A stretch of DNA of 64,000 nucleotides from Dyadobacter luteus (GTDB lineage: Bacteria > Bacteroidota > Bacteroidia > Cytophagales > Spirosomataceae). Below the pieces are notes generated by a model, which saw only the letters and a program-made list of their open reading frames with translations, made no database searches and was not told the origin of the DNA. Both the position numbers and the translations under genes were made by a program. Within the stretch, counting starts at the first letter, position 1. Each line of letters starts with the position of its first letter. The stretch lies in contig NZ_QNUL01000033.1 in NCBI RefSeq assembly GCF_003383615.1, positions 1 through 64,000 on the forward strand, in the 5' to 3' direction. This document shows, one piece after another, positions 26,965-36,175 of the stretch.

Positions 26965-29025
26965 CTAAAATCCAATCCTCTTCCTGTTTCCCACATTTAC
27001 ATTCCCTTTCACATACTCATTCAGTTCCGCCAATTCTTTTTCAAATCCACCAGATAAAATAGGGAATCGGCACCAGGAACGCGGATCAAGATTCAGATCG
27101 TCCAGATGAAAGGAAGGTGCATAACGTTCGCGTTTCCATTGATTACGGCTCCATAACCTGAAGAACCGCTCCGTCCAATAATGAATCCGCTCAATTTCAT
27201 ATACATCTTTATATCGAACTACTACCCCTTTGAAAGACTCTACCGGCGACTTCTTATCACGAATGGCCAGTTTTTCCAATGCATCCAGAAAATCGTAAGG
27301 CATTAAATCTGCCTCGTCTGTTTGATTTTTATCCAGAGGACGTAATTCCGCTGTTGGTTGCAAACTATTTACTTTCTGCAGTCCTTCTATACGAATGTGC
27401 TTCCCTTTTACCTCGCAGCCCACTTTTTCCAGCCAGCGCAACCAATGTCTCAGATAATGCTTGTCAATCCCGGCCAGCGGACTGATACTACCGGAAGTAT
27501 CTCCATCCATTGTTGCATAGCCCACTGCAACCTCCGAACGGTTCGATGTCGCCAGAAGTAAATGATTGGTAAGATTGGTAAGCAGCCATACACCCGGAGC
27601 ACGTACCCTCGCCTGAATATTCTGAAGTGCAATATCGTCCTGATCCCAACTCAGCTTTCTGTCTATCTGCTCTTCTATCAGTCCTTTGTAGGTTTCTACC
27701 AAACCATTGATATTGATATTATAGAACTTTGAGCCTATAGAAAGTGCCAGAGATCGGGCAGATTCGAGCGTATCTTCTGAACTGTTTTCCGTACCCTGAT
27801 AAATATTCTGAATTAAAACCAATGCCAGATCCTCTTCTGTCTTAGCCGACTGAATAGCTTTGATGTAGGACAATTTCTCTTTCACCCTATCAATCCCGAT
27901 ACTCTCATCAGCCAAACGGATCATTAGTCCGCACAAGGCAGTACAGGCACAAGAATCAGCACCTCCTGACAGTGAAATTGTAAAACCGTTTGAGCGGCTC
28001 TTTCTTAAATAATCAAACAAGCCCAGACAAACTGCTCTTGCAAATTCCTCTTCTTTAATAGCTCCACCTTTTTCAAACGGCTCCATATCTGCCACTTGCG
28101 GCAATACAGGCTCTATATCCGGGAATTCAAAACGGCCCGTCGCCAACCAGCTTTTATCTTTTGTCGGTGGCGCTATAATACTCTGAATCTGACTCAACCT
28201 GGTATATTCCGTATCAATCACAGCCGTAGTAACCAGAAAATCTTCGTAGCTGAAACGTGGGCTGCTCACAAGCAATTCTCCGTTAGAGGCCACCATTGCA
28301 TCACCATCATAAATCGCCCTACCTGCCTCATTTCCAAGCAAATTGGTGTAAATATAAGTACAGGCAAATGTACGGGAAGCATCCACAACCAGCCGTTCCC
28401 TGGTCATGAACTTATTAAAAGCGAAATGACTAGCACTTGGATTGAGAATAATGTCCACCCCGCGCTCATAATGTCTGCGAGCCGGACGGTTGGCTACCCA
28501 CCCGTCTTCACATATTTCAAATCCAATTCTGACACCTTTTGATCCCCCCTGTAACGGACTACGGCTCAGATCAAAAATAACATCTCCGATTGGATAGGTC
28601 ATCTGATTGATCTCTATAGCATCTACAACTCCAGGCTGCCAGGGACGAAACCATCGGGCCTCGTAATGAATCCCGTTATTGGCCAGGTTCTGTTTACAGT
28701 AAAACCCGACAATCTGTTTATTGGAAATAAGGCAGGCCGCATTATACAAGCTGTTGTTGTGCCTGACAGGCAATCCCACTGCCACAATTATTCCGGTTGT
28801 CTCCTGCACAATATCCAAAAGACATCTTTCCGCTTGCTCCACCAGATCCGGCGCAAAGAAATAGTCTTCACATCCATATCCTGTAATGCTGAGCTCCGGC
28901 AAACATAATATACTTACATGCTGTCTTCTGGCTTCTTCAATCGAAGATATAATATTTTTTGTGTTGGTGCCCCATGCCATTGGCGTCTGATTCACCACAC
29001 CCGAAGCAACTTTAATTTGTGGCAT
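26965..29025 (-). CDS. nadE: glutamine-dependent NAD+ synthetase
   Basis: Converts deamido-NAD+ to NAD+ with ATP and glutamine, the last step of NAD synthesis. 686 residues, the long two-domain form. The N-terminal nitrilase-type glutaminase has the catalytic Glu in LPELSITGYG (near 45) and the nucleophile Cys 171 in GFEICEDGW. The C-terminal synthetase has the PP-loop SLSGGADSCA (about 347-356) and GDTSGSISPLAGIDKHYLR. Start ATG 29025 gives MPQIKVASGVVNQTP. Diverges from the FtsX-like gene; monocistronic by its terminator. Confidence 0.96.
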   Translation of the reverse strand: MPQIKVASGVVNQTPMAWGTNTKNIISSIEEARRQHVSILCLPELSITGYGCEDYFFAPDLVEQAERCLLDIVQETTGIIVAVGLPVRHNNSLYNAACLISNKQIVGFYCKQNLANNGIHYEARWFRPWQPGVVDAIEINQMTYPIGDVIFDLSRSPLQGGSKGVRIGFEICEDGWVANRPARRHYERGVDIILNPSASHFAFNKFMTRERLVVDASRTFACTYIYTNLLGNEAGRAIYDGDAMVASNGELLVSSPRFSYEDFLVTTAVIDTEYTRLSQIQSIIAPPTKDKSWLATGRFEFPDIEPVLPQVADMEPFEKGGAIKEEEFARAVCLGLFDYLRKSRSNGFTISLSGGADSCACTALCGLMIRLADESIGIDRVKEKLSYIKAIQSAKTEEDLALVLIQNIYQGTENSSEDTLESARSLALSIGSKFYNININGLVETYKGLIEEQIDRKLSWDQDDIALQNIQARVRAPGVWLLTNLTNHLLLATSNRSEVAVGYATMDGDTSGSISPLAGIDKHYLRHWLRWLEKVGCEVKGKHIRIEGLQKVNSLQPTAELRPLDKNQTDEADLMPYDFLDALEKLAIRDKKSPVESFKGVVVRYKDVYEIERIHYWTERFFRLWSRNQWKRERYAPSFHLDDLNLDPRSWCRFPILSGGFEKELAELNEYVKGNVNVGNRKRIGF

Positions 29026-29195
29026 ATGCTATGCGATCTGTTGTAGAATTGTGTAAAAAGTCTGATAGAATCCGTCTGCAACTTAACAAAAAATAAGGAG
29101 AAGGACTTGTAACCAACCGCACTGCTGCCAGCCTTCTGGTTTCATTTCAAAGCATTGTGTATACTAAAAACCATCTGTGCCGGAATTTTTTTTCC

Positions 29196-29203
29196 TATTT
29201 TTG
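29196..29203 (+). promoter_or_regulatory. -7 promoter element TATTTTTG
   Basis: Perfect TAnnTTTG match 32 bases before the preferred TTG start of the permease gene, in the nadE divergent region. Confidence 0.5.
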
Positions 29204-29235
29204 CCAATCGTAAAAACTTAACCGACTCACTATCC

Positions 29236-30471
29236 TTGCAATTTCCCTCATTCATCGCCAAACGAATTCGCCATAATGAGGCAGGCTCATTTTCTGCAAC
29301 AGTTTCCCGTATCGGAACAGCTAGTATTGCCATAGGCGTAACAGTCGGAATCATTGCTTTTGCGGTACTTTTCGGATTCAAGCAAACCATACAGCAAAAA
29401 ATATTCCTCTTCGGTGCACACATCAACATCAGTGCATTCGTAATGGGCAATACTTACGAGGAAGGTCCCCTCAATATTAACAATCCTATAGCCGAAGAAC
29501 TTCCCAAAATTCCTGAAATAGCGCACTGGCAGATGGTGGCAAAAAAATCAGGTATACTCAAAACGCCAGATGAGATTAAAGGGGTTATATTGAAAGGAGT
29601 AGGTAAAGATTATGATTGGAAAACATTCGAAAAAAACCTTGTAGATGGGCATCTTCTCACCTATAAAGATTCATCATCAATCAATTACGGCTATTCCTCC
29701 GAGGTAATCATCAGTCAGAAAATAGCATCTCAGCTCAGGCTCAAATCCGGCGACGATGTAATCATGTATTCTCTTCAGAATCCGCCACGTCCGCGCAAAC
29801 TTACCATAGCAGGAATTTACAATACGCAGATGGAAGAATTTGATGATATTCTGATGATCGGCGATATTGGACTGGTACAGCGACTCAACAATTGGGGACC
29901 GGATTCTGTGGGTACTTATGAGATATATGTAAAGGATTTTGAGAAACTGGACGAGGTTTCCAACAGACTGAGAAAAATACTACCTCCCGCGGTTTATCTT
30001 CAAAAAGTAACTACCAGTTTTCCACAGATTTTCGACTGGCTTATTCTATTGGATCGTAATACAGCAGTATTTCTCGGACTGATTCTCTTTGTGGCATGTT
30101 TCAATATGATCTCTATTCTGCTGGTAATGATCATGGAAAGAACGCCTCTTATAGGTTTGCTCAAAACGCTTGGCAGCCCTAACGGCCAAATCCGTATGGT
30201 TTTTTTCCAGGTGGGATTACACATGGTAAGAAAAGGACTTCTGATTGGAAATGCAGTTGGATTGTTGTTCTGCTGGCTGCAACACGAGTTTAATCTGATC
30301 AGACTGGATCCCGTCAATTATTATATGGACACCGTGCCCATCGTATTCGACTGGCCCGTATTTGCACTTGTGAATATTGTAACCATTGTGGTTTCAGCGC
30401 TGATTCTCCTGATTCCAACGCTGATTATCACTCGAATTCAGCCAATTAAAGCACTACTTTTCAAAAAATAA
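29236..30471 (+). CDS. FtsX/LolE-like ABC transporter permease
   Basis: About 411 residues from TTG 29236, which gives the family-typical MQFPSFIAKRI start; the frame is open back to TTG 29155, but the -7 box at 29196 lies inside that extension. First membrane helix near 30-55 (ASIAIGVTVGIIAFAVLFGF), then a MacB-like extracytoplasmic domain to about 275, then three C-terminal helices of the FtsX domain (FLGLILFVACFNMISILLVMI, LIGNAVGLLFCW, FALVNIVTIVVSALILLIP). LolC/E-type permeases move lipoproteins from the inner membrane; others export different substrates. No ATPase gene is adjacent. Its stop lies one base from the converging toxin gene. Confidence 0.88.
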   Translation: MQFPSFIAKRIRHNEAGSFSATVSRIGTASIAIGVTVGIIAFAVLFGFKQTIQQKIFLFGAHINISAFVMGNTYEEGPLNINNPIAEELPKIPEIAHWQMVAKKSGILKTPDEIKGVILKGVGKDYDWKTFEKNLVDGHLLTYKDSSSINYGYSSEVIISQKIASQLRLKSGDDVIMYSLQNPPRPRKLTIAGIYNTQMEEFDDILMIGDIGLVQRLNNWGPDSVGTYEIYVKDFEKLDEVSNRLRKILPPAVYLQKVTTSFPQIFDWLILLDRNTAVFLGLILFVACFNMISILLVMIMERTPLIGLLKTLGSPNGQIRMVFFQVGLHMVRKGLLIGNAVGLLFCWLQHEFNLIRLDPVNYYMDTVPIVFDWPVFALVNIVTIVVSALILLIPTLIITRIQPIKALLFKK

Positions 30472-30472
30472 C

Positions 30473-30940
30473 TCAGGAAAGTAATCGGTTCAGCAACCTG
30501 AAATCTGTTGAAAACGATGTGACAGGATGAAATTTAACCATGTTAAAATCCGAAGCAAGCGGATTCAATATGTAATTTCTTTCTGTTGGAATGATTACCG
30601 AAGGAACTGAAAATGCCAGAATTGACGAATCTCCCAACACCTGGCCACCAAGCCACTGGGAGTATTCAGTATCTTTATGCCAGCCGGGTTTCAGCTGAGT
30701 TTCATCCAGGTGGAAAATAGAATCTGTATCGTTGGGTAGTTCGAGCTTCAGCAATCCTATCCGGCTCATGTTTTCCTTTGCTTTCGCATGAACATACTTT
30801 TCCAGAAAGGCCAGGGAAACGTGGGCACTTGTATATAAACACGGCAAACCAACCGGGTTCCATCTCCCTCCGAATAATTTAGCCCCTGTACCAGACTGGT
30901 CCTGAATATATTCCAGTGCAGCCAACCGATACACCATCAT
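30473..30940 (-). CDS. RES-domain toxin
   Basis: 155 residues, a single RES domain. Conserved features: GAKLFGGRWNPVGLPCLYTS (about 19-38, Arg 26 and Tyr 36) and the Glu in LAFLEKYVH (Glu 47). Characterised RES toxins degrade NAD+ (MbcT) or ADP-ribosylate a nucleotide-synthesis enzyme (ParT); which applies here is not visible. The start overlaps the antitoxin stop by four bases (ATGA), so toxin translation is coupled to antitoxin. ATG 30937 is an equally good start. Confidence 0.93.
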   Translation of the reverse strand: MMVYRLAALEYIQDQSGTGAKLFGGRWNPVGLPCLYTSAHVSLAFLEKYVHAKAKENMSRIGLLKLELPNDTDSIFHLDETQLKPGWHKDTEYSQWLGGQVLGDSSILAFSVPSVIIPTERNYILNPLASDFNMVKFHPVTSFSTDFRLLNRLLS

Positions 30941-31368
30941 ATATATACCCCGTATTCGATACGCCCCAGTTCATTACAGATCAGCTTCACACCCCAGAAG
31001 GAATGAAGAGTAGAAAAACCAATGGTTTCGTCAAGAACAACCTTCTCACTACGCAACCATTCAATTAAATTCACTTCATTTCCAAATACCTGAATCCCCA
31101 GAACCGCCATGTTTTCCAGCTGATACAAATGCTCCGCATACAGCCCCTCAAATGGCTTCTGTTCTTTAAGATAACGTTGTAACGTTCTGTCGCTTATGTG
31201 CAGGATAGCAGCCCATTCGGCTTGTGTAAATGGCAGCTTCTCTGACAAAGTATTAAAATCCTCAATCGCAAATGTGGCTGCCTGATGTTTGGTAAGATAT
31301 AGAACCGCTGGCTCTGCTGCCACTTGCAATGGGGTACTTTCCGGCTTCCTATAGTTGATCGTTTTCAT
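30937..31368 (-). CDS. Xre/MbcA/ParS-family antitoxin (DUF2384)
   Basis: 143 residues. An N-terminal Xre-like helix-turn-helix (FTQAEWAAILHISDRTLQRYL, about 50-70; Gln-rich recognition pattern) is followed by the toxin-binding DUF2384 domain (LGIQVFGNEVNLIEWLRSE, about 95-115) and an IEYGVYI C-terminus typical of RES partners. First gene of the two-gene operon. It probably binds its own promoter and blocks the RES active site with its C-terminus. Confidence 0.92.
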   Translation of the reverse strand: MKTINYRKPESTPLQVAAEPAVLYLTKHQAATFAIEDFNTLSEKLPFTQAEWAAILHISDRTLQRYLKEQKPFEGLYAEHLYQLENMAVLGIQVFGNEVNLIEWLRSEKVVLDETIGFSTLHSFWGVKLICNELGRIEYGVYI

Positions 31369-31442
31369 GATGACCGAATTTTGTCACATAAATATACGAC
31401 ACTTTTACTAACATACAAATACCTCATTATGAAAACCTTACT

Positions 31443-32612
31443 CTACCATTTGACCTGCCGTAGTAATTCTGCGCCTTTGTAGAGCGTATCATCATTTTTG
31501 GCAAAGCAAAACCGGAGTACTCTGTAATCTGAATTGGAATAATAAAATGAGGATAGCGGGATCGAAGCGACTCCAGCCTCACGGGTCAATCTCTCAGCTA
31601 AGGCTAAATCGTGCTCTTCCGATAAATCTCCATAATACACATTCTGGAAAAAACTCCCTTCAGATGGTTTCACCACCAACCCGGTTCCTTCGATAGCCTG
31701 TACAAATAAATCCCGTTTGGCTTCATAGAATGCTGACAGTTCCAGGTAATGTGCAGGCTCCGACAAATACTCGGAAATGGCAAACTGCGCCGGCGTGTTC
31801 ACACTAAAAACGACGTACTGATGGATCTTTCTGAACTCCTCAGTCAACAATTTCGGCGCAAGGCAATAACCCACCTTCCATCCCGTAATATGAAAGGTTT
31901 TACCGAAAGACCCACAAATAAATGTTCTCTCCGCTAAAGCAGGAATGGATGAAGCTGAGACATGTAGATGCTCATCAAAAATGATATGTTCGTACACTTC
32001 ATCACTGATCACGATCACATCATGCTTTTGTGCCAGTTCGCCAAGTGCTTTCAAATCCTCCTTTGACCATACCTTTCCGGTAGGATTGTGAGGTGTATTG
32101 ATAATTACGGCTCTGGTCTTTTCAGAGAAACGAGAAGCTACCTGGTTCCAGTCAATCTCGTCATAAAGTGGGCTTAACGTCACGAAAACGGGAATGCCAC
32201 CATTCATTTCAATTGCAGGCACATAACTGTCGTACGCAGGTTCAAATACGATCACCTCATCACCCAGATGCACCACCGTACTTATTGCTACATAAAGCGC
32301 TTCGGTAGCACCGCTGGTAATTGTGATTTCAGTTTCAGGATGGTAAGTCAGTGCAGATGCATTGTATACCTTTTCAGAAATGGCTTCCCGCAAGGGTAAA
32401 ATGCCCGCCATGGGTGCATATTGATTTTTACCTGAACCAACATATTTGCCTAATAAATGCTGAAGCTCTGGTGAACAATCGAATTCGGGAAAGCCCTGAG
32501 ATAAATTAATGGCTTTATATTCCTCAGCCAGTTTGGACATTCTGGTAAAAATAGTTGTCCCTACCTTGGGAAGCTTTGATTTCAGGACTACTCCTGTGTC
32601 TGAAGCACTCAT
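31443..32612 (-). CDS. PLP-dependent methionine/aromatic aminotransferase (YbdL-like)
   Basis: Class I/II aminotransferase, 389 residues. The fold-type I site is complete: Asn 173 (NTPHNPTGKVW), Asp 204 and Tyr 207 (SDEVYEH), and the Schiff-base Lys 238 in SFGKTFHITGWKVGY. NLSQGFPEFDCSP near residue 36 and the overall pattern fit the methionine or kynurenine aminotransferase group (YbdL, MtnE-like). Likely donates the amino group of methionine to a keto acid, possibly in methionine salvage, but no salvage genes adjoin. ATG 32612 gives MSASDTGVVLKS. Confidence 0.9.
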   Translation of the reverse strand: MSASDTGVVLKSKLPKVGTTIFTRMSKLAEEYKAINLSQGFPEFDCSPELQHLLGKYVGSGKNQYAPMAGILPLREAISEKVYNASALTYHPETEITITSGATEALYVAISTVVHLGDEVIVFEPAYDSYVPAIEMNGGIPVFVTLSPLYDEIDWNQVASRFSEKTRAVIINTPHNPTGKVWSKEDLKALGELAQKHDVIVISDEVYEHIIFDEHLHVSASSIPALAERTFICGSFGKTFHITGWKVGYCLAPKLLTEEFRKIHQYVVFSVNTPAQFAISEYLSEPAHYLELSAFYEAKRDLFVQAIEGTGLVVKPSEGSFFQNVYYGDLSEEHDLALAERLTREAGVASIPLSSFYYSNSDYRVLRFCFAKNDDTLYKGAELLRQVKW

Positions 32613-32644
32613 TTTCTGATATAATAAAATTGATTAGGCGGGCA

Positions 32645-32710
32645 CAAAAAACCCGTATCAGCTTTTGCCCTGCTTCAAATATAATTGATAGCAGCGAGCA
32701 TGATACGGGT
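32645..32710 (-). terminator. possible terminator of the redoxin gene
   Basis: Perfect 10-bp arms ACCCGTATCA (32651-32660) and TGATACGGGT (32701-32710) around a long partly paired loop; on the minus strand a run of six T follows. The long loop makes this less certain. Confidence 0.55.
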
Positions 32711-32730
32711 ATGAATAGGATAAAGTGATA

Positions 32731-33339
32731 CTACTTTTTATTCCTCCATGTATATACCTCTTTCAGGATCGTTTTTACATCAGGTGAATGGTCAAAATTC
32801 TCGTCTACAAAGGCGTAAGAAATACGTCTGTCTTTACCAATTACAAACAGAGAAGGCGTAAATACCTCTTCCGATATCCCGGCAATACGATCCCAAATCG
32901 GCGACGTTTCCGAATATACACCATAAGTCCGGGCTACATTGCGGTCGCGGTCATGATATATAGCTAACTCTGTATCAAGTTTTTTGGACAGACGTTCAAT
33001 ATGTTTGGGCGACTCATTAGATAATACCACCAATTGCCCACCCAAAGCCTCGATCTTTGGTGCTATTTCCTGCAACATCCGCAAATGCTTCGGCGCATAG
33101 CTTCCCCAGCAAGTGCAGTAAAAGCTCAAAACCACCGGACGCGATCTCAATAATTCTATCAACGACCTGGATTCGTTGGAGCCTGATATGGAAGTGATCT
33201 GAAAACCCTCATCAGGTTTCAGATAAAACAACGGTGCAATATCACCCGATTTGTGCACCTCAATCTCTTCCTCTTCTTGTCTCTCTCTCAGTTGCAGCGT
33301 AGAAATGTTTCCTACTTCGTCTTCAATTTCGTAATACAT
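32731..33339 (-). CDS. AhpC/TSA-like redoxin with displaced cysteines
   Basis: 202 residues. The thioredoxin-fold core covers about 30-185, like the AhpC-TSA_2 peroxiredoxin group. At the active-site strand the family pattern would be FYRGGWCPYC, but here it is SFYCTCWGSYAPKHLR: both normal Cys positions are Gly or Ala, while Cys 75 and Cys 77 sit just ahead of the Trp. The rest of the fold (GGQLVVLSNESPKHIERLSKK, YHDRDRNVARTYGVYSE, PSLFVIGKDRRISYAFVDENFDHS) is well kept. It may use a CxC pair or be a non-enzymatic relative. No signal peptide. ATG 33339. Confidence 0.8.
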   Translation of the reverse strand: MYYEIEDEVGNISTLQLRERQEEEEIEVHKSGDIAPLFYLKPDEGFQITSISGSNESRSLIELLRSRPVVLSFYCTCWGSYAPKHLRMLQEIAPKIEALGGQLVVLSNESPKHIERLSKKLDTELAIYHDRDRNVARTYGVYSETSPIWDRIAGISEEVFTPSLFVIGKDRRISYAFVDENFDHSPDVKTILKEVYTWRNKK

Positions 33340-33462
33340 ACTTGCCAGGGTTGAATTAGATATAGGGCAAATATAAATAAGACTACTTAATCTACAAAGT
33401 TAATAGGATAATAATTTTTATTAAAAATGATTGAACGGTATTACCAGCATGCGGGGAGTGCA

Positions 33463-33954
33463 TCAAATGATGTGAAGATCTTTAAAGCTTAGCGAAATAT
33501 GTCTTGTTGATTCAGAATTCCGGATCATATCAGCTGTAATGAAATCAGGATATACCATTATCTCATGGAGCTTATCGATTGGATGCCAGTGGAAGAGTAA
33601 ATCCGTATCTGCCTCTACGGCAGAGAAATCTTCCTGACTTTCCGATTCCGGTAAAATCATTCTATAGTAGAATCCTACCTCGTGATACTGCCTTCCGTCG
33701 TAAGCAAAGAAATTCTCAACCACCCACATGAGATCCGTCACTTCCGCTGCAATTCCTGTTTCTTCCATCATTTCACGAAGTAACGTATCCCTCGTAAACT
33801 CAAACATATCAACCCGTCCGCCAGGCAGGCTCCAGAAATTATCCGAAGGTGTTTTATGCAGAAGAATCTTATCATTCCAAATGGCAGCACCTGCCACACG
33901 AAAATTGAATAAACCACCATCCAGCGGTAAACTGATGGTTTTAGGACCATTCAT
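33463..33954 (-). CDS. NUDIX hydrolase
   Basis: Cleaves a nucleoside diphosphate linked to another group, using Mg. 163 residues. The Nudix box is perfect: GRVDMFEFTRDTLLREMMEE (GX5EX7REUXEE, followed by TGI). Tail residues YDGRQYHEVGFYYRMIL resemble ADP-ribose or NADH pyrophosphatases, but substrate cannot be fixed. It lies 24 bases downstream of the LacI-type regulator on the same strand and may be in its operon. Confidence 0.93.
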   Translation of the reverse strand: MNGPKTISLPLDGGLFNFRVAGAAIWNDKILLHKTPSDNFWSLPGGRVDMFEFTRDTLLREMMEETGIAAEVTDLMWVVENFFAYDGRQYHEVGFYYRMILPESESQEDFSAVEADTDLLFHWHPIDKLHEIMVYPDFITADMIRNSESTRHISLSFKDLHII

Positions 33955-33978
33955 AAGAACAGAAATTTATCGGATGTA

Positions 33979-35010
33979 TTAACTACGACTACCAGCAGAA
34001 GACTCCCGGACCATGAGTGAAGTTTTGAATGAGCGGGTTTCGAACTTGCTGATTTTTTTAGGATTTTCAATCAGTCGGATCAATAGCTCTACTGCCTGTT
34101 GCCCCATTTCCATGGCGGGTTGAACTACTGCAGTGAGTGGCGGATTAAGCAAATCAGCTACACCAATATTGGTAAAACCAACCAATGCAATCTCCTCAGG
34201 AATGCGGATGTGATTTTTGTGAAGAACAGAAAGGCAACCCGATGTAAGCCTGTCGCTGGCCGCCAGAATTGCATCAGGAGGTTCAGGCATACTCAGCAGT
34301 TCCTGCATAGCAGCTTCGTTTTCCGTAGTTAACTTTCCGCCATGATGGCAATATTTTACATATGACTCATCGAAAGCAATGCCATTATCCTCCAGTGCTT
34401 TCTTGTAGCCGGCAAGTCTTTCTGTAGCTATGGAAAGATAAATCGGGCTGGTGAGGTGGGCAATGCGTCTTCTTCCCGACTGGATCAGGTGTTCGGTTGC
34501 TTCATAACTTCCAAGGAAATTATCTACCACCACTTTGTGCGTTTCAATATCATTAGGAACCCTGTCGAAAAACACAATAGGCATCCCTTTTTCAATCAGT
34601 TCTTCAAAATGAACAAGATCAGTGGTAAGACTGGATAGTGAAACCAGCAAACCGTCCACTTTCCTTGAAACCAAATAATTGGTATTCGCTACCTCCCGCT
34701 CATACGACTCGTGACTCTGAAAAATAACGGTGTGATAACCCAAACTGTAAGCAATGGACTCAATACCATTGATGAGTTGGGAGAAAAAGTTGTTGGCAAT
34801 TTCAGGAATAATAACCCCGATTGATTTACTCTTGCTGTCCCGAAGACTCAAAGCGATAGGATTGGGCCGATAGTGCATTTTTTCGGCATACTCCATCACC
34901 AGCTTCTTCGTCTCAGCGTTGATCTCATAGCTGTTTCTCAACGCACGCGAAACCGTAGATGTAGACAAATTGAGCGCCCGGGCTATATCTTTTATTGTTA
35001 TTGTCTCCAA
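33979..35010 (-). CDS. LacI-family transcriptional regulator of the pectin locus
   Basis: 343 residues. Residues 1-50 form the LacI HTH and hinge (ITIKDIARALNLSTSTVSRAL, key residues STSTVSRAL; RPNPIALSLR is the hinge helix). Residues 60-340 form a type-1 periplasmic-binding-protein-like ligand domain (IGVIIPEIANNFFSQLINGI, then DGLLVSLSS, RRIAHLTSP, ILAASDRLTSG, TAVVQPAMEMG). Translation begins at TTG 35010. The gene diverges from kduD in a spacer that holds an AACGTT palindrome, typical of LacI operators, so it probably senses a uronate intermediate and controls the pectin genes; that role is inferred. Confidence 0.9.
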   Translation of the reverse strand: METITIKDIARALNLSTSTVSRALRNSYEINAETKKLVMEYAEKMHYRPNPIALSLRDSKSKSIGVIIPEIANNFFSQLINGIESIAYSLGYHTVIFQSHESYEREVANTNYLVSRKVDGLLVSLSSLTTDLVHFEELIEKGMPIVFFDRVPNDIETHKVVVDNFLGSYEATEHLIQSGRRRIAHLTSPIYLSIATERLAGYKKALEDNGIAFDESYVKYCHHGGKLTTENEAAMQELLSMPEPPDAILAASDRLTSGCLSVLHKNHIRIPEEIALVGFTNIGVADLLNPPLTAVVQPAMEMGQQAVELLIRLIENPKKISKFETRSFKTSLMVRESSAGSRS

Positions 35011-35032
35011 TGGAAGTCGAATTAATCCAAAT

Positions 35033-35040
35033 CAAACGTA
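35033..35040 (-). promoter_or_regulatory. -7 promoter element TACGTTTG for the LacI regulator
   Basis: On the minus strand, TACGTTTG fits TAnnTTTG and would give a leader of about 15 nt before the TTG start. No TTG at the usual upstream distance. Confidence 0.5.
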
Positions 35041-35243
35041 TAAAAATATCATATTTCTATACTGATATGGAATATACTACATTTTTCACTAAACAGATGT
35101 CAATTATGTACATTCGCAGCAATTGTACAAGGAAAACACACTCAAAACCGAAGCTCTGCTTTACCAAGACGGCTTCTGTAAGCATTCACCCCGATTTGAA
35201 TCTGCCTTGTGGACATAAAATCCTGACCAGAAAATAAAAACCC

Positions 35244-35262
35244 GGCAACGTTCCCGGTAACG
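35244..35262 (+). promoter_or_regulatory. candidate LacI-type operator upstream of kduD
   Basis: GGCAACGTTCCC (35244-35255) is a near-perfect palindrome (GGnAACGTTnCC) of the kind bound by LacI-family proteins, followed at once by a half-site GGTAACG (35256-35262). The same 12 bases occur upstream of the esterase-GH28 gene at 37557, at the same distance from the promoter. Regulator assignment is inferred from the adjacent LacI gene. Confidence 0.7.
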
Positions 35263-35288
35263 TGTGCAAATAAAAAGCCAATTTTTTA

Positions 35289-35320
35289 TTTGATATTTAT
35301 AATAATTAGCTCTAAAATCG
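35289..35320 (+). promoter_or_regulatory. kduD promoter (-33 TTTG, -7 TAAAATCG)
   Basis: TTTG (35289-35292), 20 nt, TAAAATCG (35313-35320). The -7 box is off-consensus, but the same layout TTTG-N20-TAAAnTCG recurs at 37602-37633. A weak -7 fits a regulated promoter. The leader before kduD is about 80 nt. Confidence 0.6.
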
Positions 35321-35404
35321 CCGCCGATGAAGCAGACTTACCAGTTGAGACGCGTTTTAATTAACTCGTTTTTACTTCATTAAAACCATTTCAAACTACA
35401 ATTA

Positions 35405-36175
35405 ATGAGCATTACTGATCAATTCAACCTTACGGGAAAAACTGCACTCGTAACAGGCTGCAACAAAGGTATCGGAAAAGCCATGGCTGAAGCGCTGGCC
35501 GAGGCAGGCGCGGATGTAATCGGCATATCGTCATCGTTACCCACCGGAGAAAGTGACATCCAAAAAGCAGTGATCGCTGCGGGACGTAAGTTTTACGCCT
35601 ACCAGGTTGACCTCAACAGTCGCGAAAAACTCTATTCATTTATTGCACAGGTAAAACAGGATCATCCAAAGATTGATATCCTTGTCAACAACGCCGGCAT
35701 TATCCTGCGCCAGCCTGCAGCAGAGCACTCCGACGAATATTGGGATCAGGTACTGAACATCAATCTGGATGCACCATTTATACTATCCCGTGAATTGGGT
35801 AAAGAAATGGTCGCGCGTGGTTATGGTAAAATCATTTTCACTGCTTCGTTGCTTACGTTCCAGGGAGGCATTAATGTTCCCGGATATACCGCTTCCAAAA
35901 GTGCAATCGGCGGGCTTGTGAAAGCTTTAGCAAATGAATGGGCCGGAAAAGGTGTGAACGTAAATGCCATTGCGCCGGGTTATATCAACACCGACAATAC
36001 CGAAGCATTAAGAAACGACCCTGTAAGAAGCAAATCAATCCTGGATCGCATCCCTGCCGGAAGATGGGGATTGCCGGAAGACTTTAAAGGACCGACGGTA
36101 TTCCTCGCCTCAGATGCTGCCAGCTACGTAAACGGCGTAACGCTGACCGTAGACGGAGGCTGGATGGGGAGATAG
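35405..36175 (+). CDS. kduD: 2-dehydro-3-deoxy-D-gluconate 5-dehydrogenase (KduD)
   Basis: Short-chain dehydrogenase that reduces 2,5-diketo-3-deoxygluconate to 2-keto-3-deoxygluconate (KDG) with NAD(P)H, in the breakdown of unsaturated uronates. 256 residues. Cofactor loop TGCNKGIG (17-24), NNAG near 95, catalytic Ser 148, Tyr 161 and Lys 165 (PGYTASKSA). The C-terminus VTLTVDGGWMGR and the motif IPAGRWGLPEDFKGP are typical of KduD. First gene of the rightward pectin group, with kduI 176 bases downstream. Confidence 0.95.
   Translation: MSITDQFNLTGKTALVTGCNKGIGKAMAEALAEAGADVIGISSSLPTGESDIQKAVIAAGRKFYAYQVDLNSREKLYSFIAQVKQDHPKIDILVNNAGIILRQPAAEHSDEYWDQVLNINLDAPFILSRELGKEMVARGYGKIIFTASLLTFQGGINVPGYTASKSAIGGLVKALANEWAGKGVNVNAIAPGYINTDNTEALRNDPVRSKSILDRIPAGRWGLPEDFKGPTVFLASDAASYVNGVTLTVDGGWMGR

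Noticed and set aside
29155..29235. Longer FtsX-like protein starting at TTG 29155
   Set aside because: A -7 promoter box lies within the extension, and family members begin at the equivalent of 29236.
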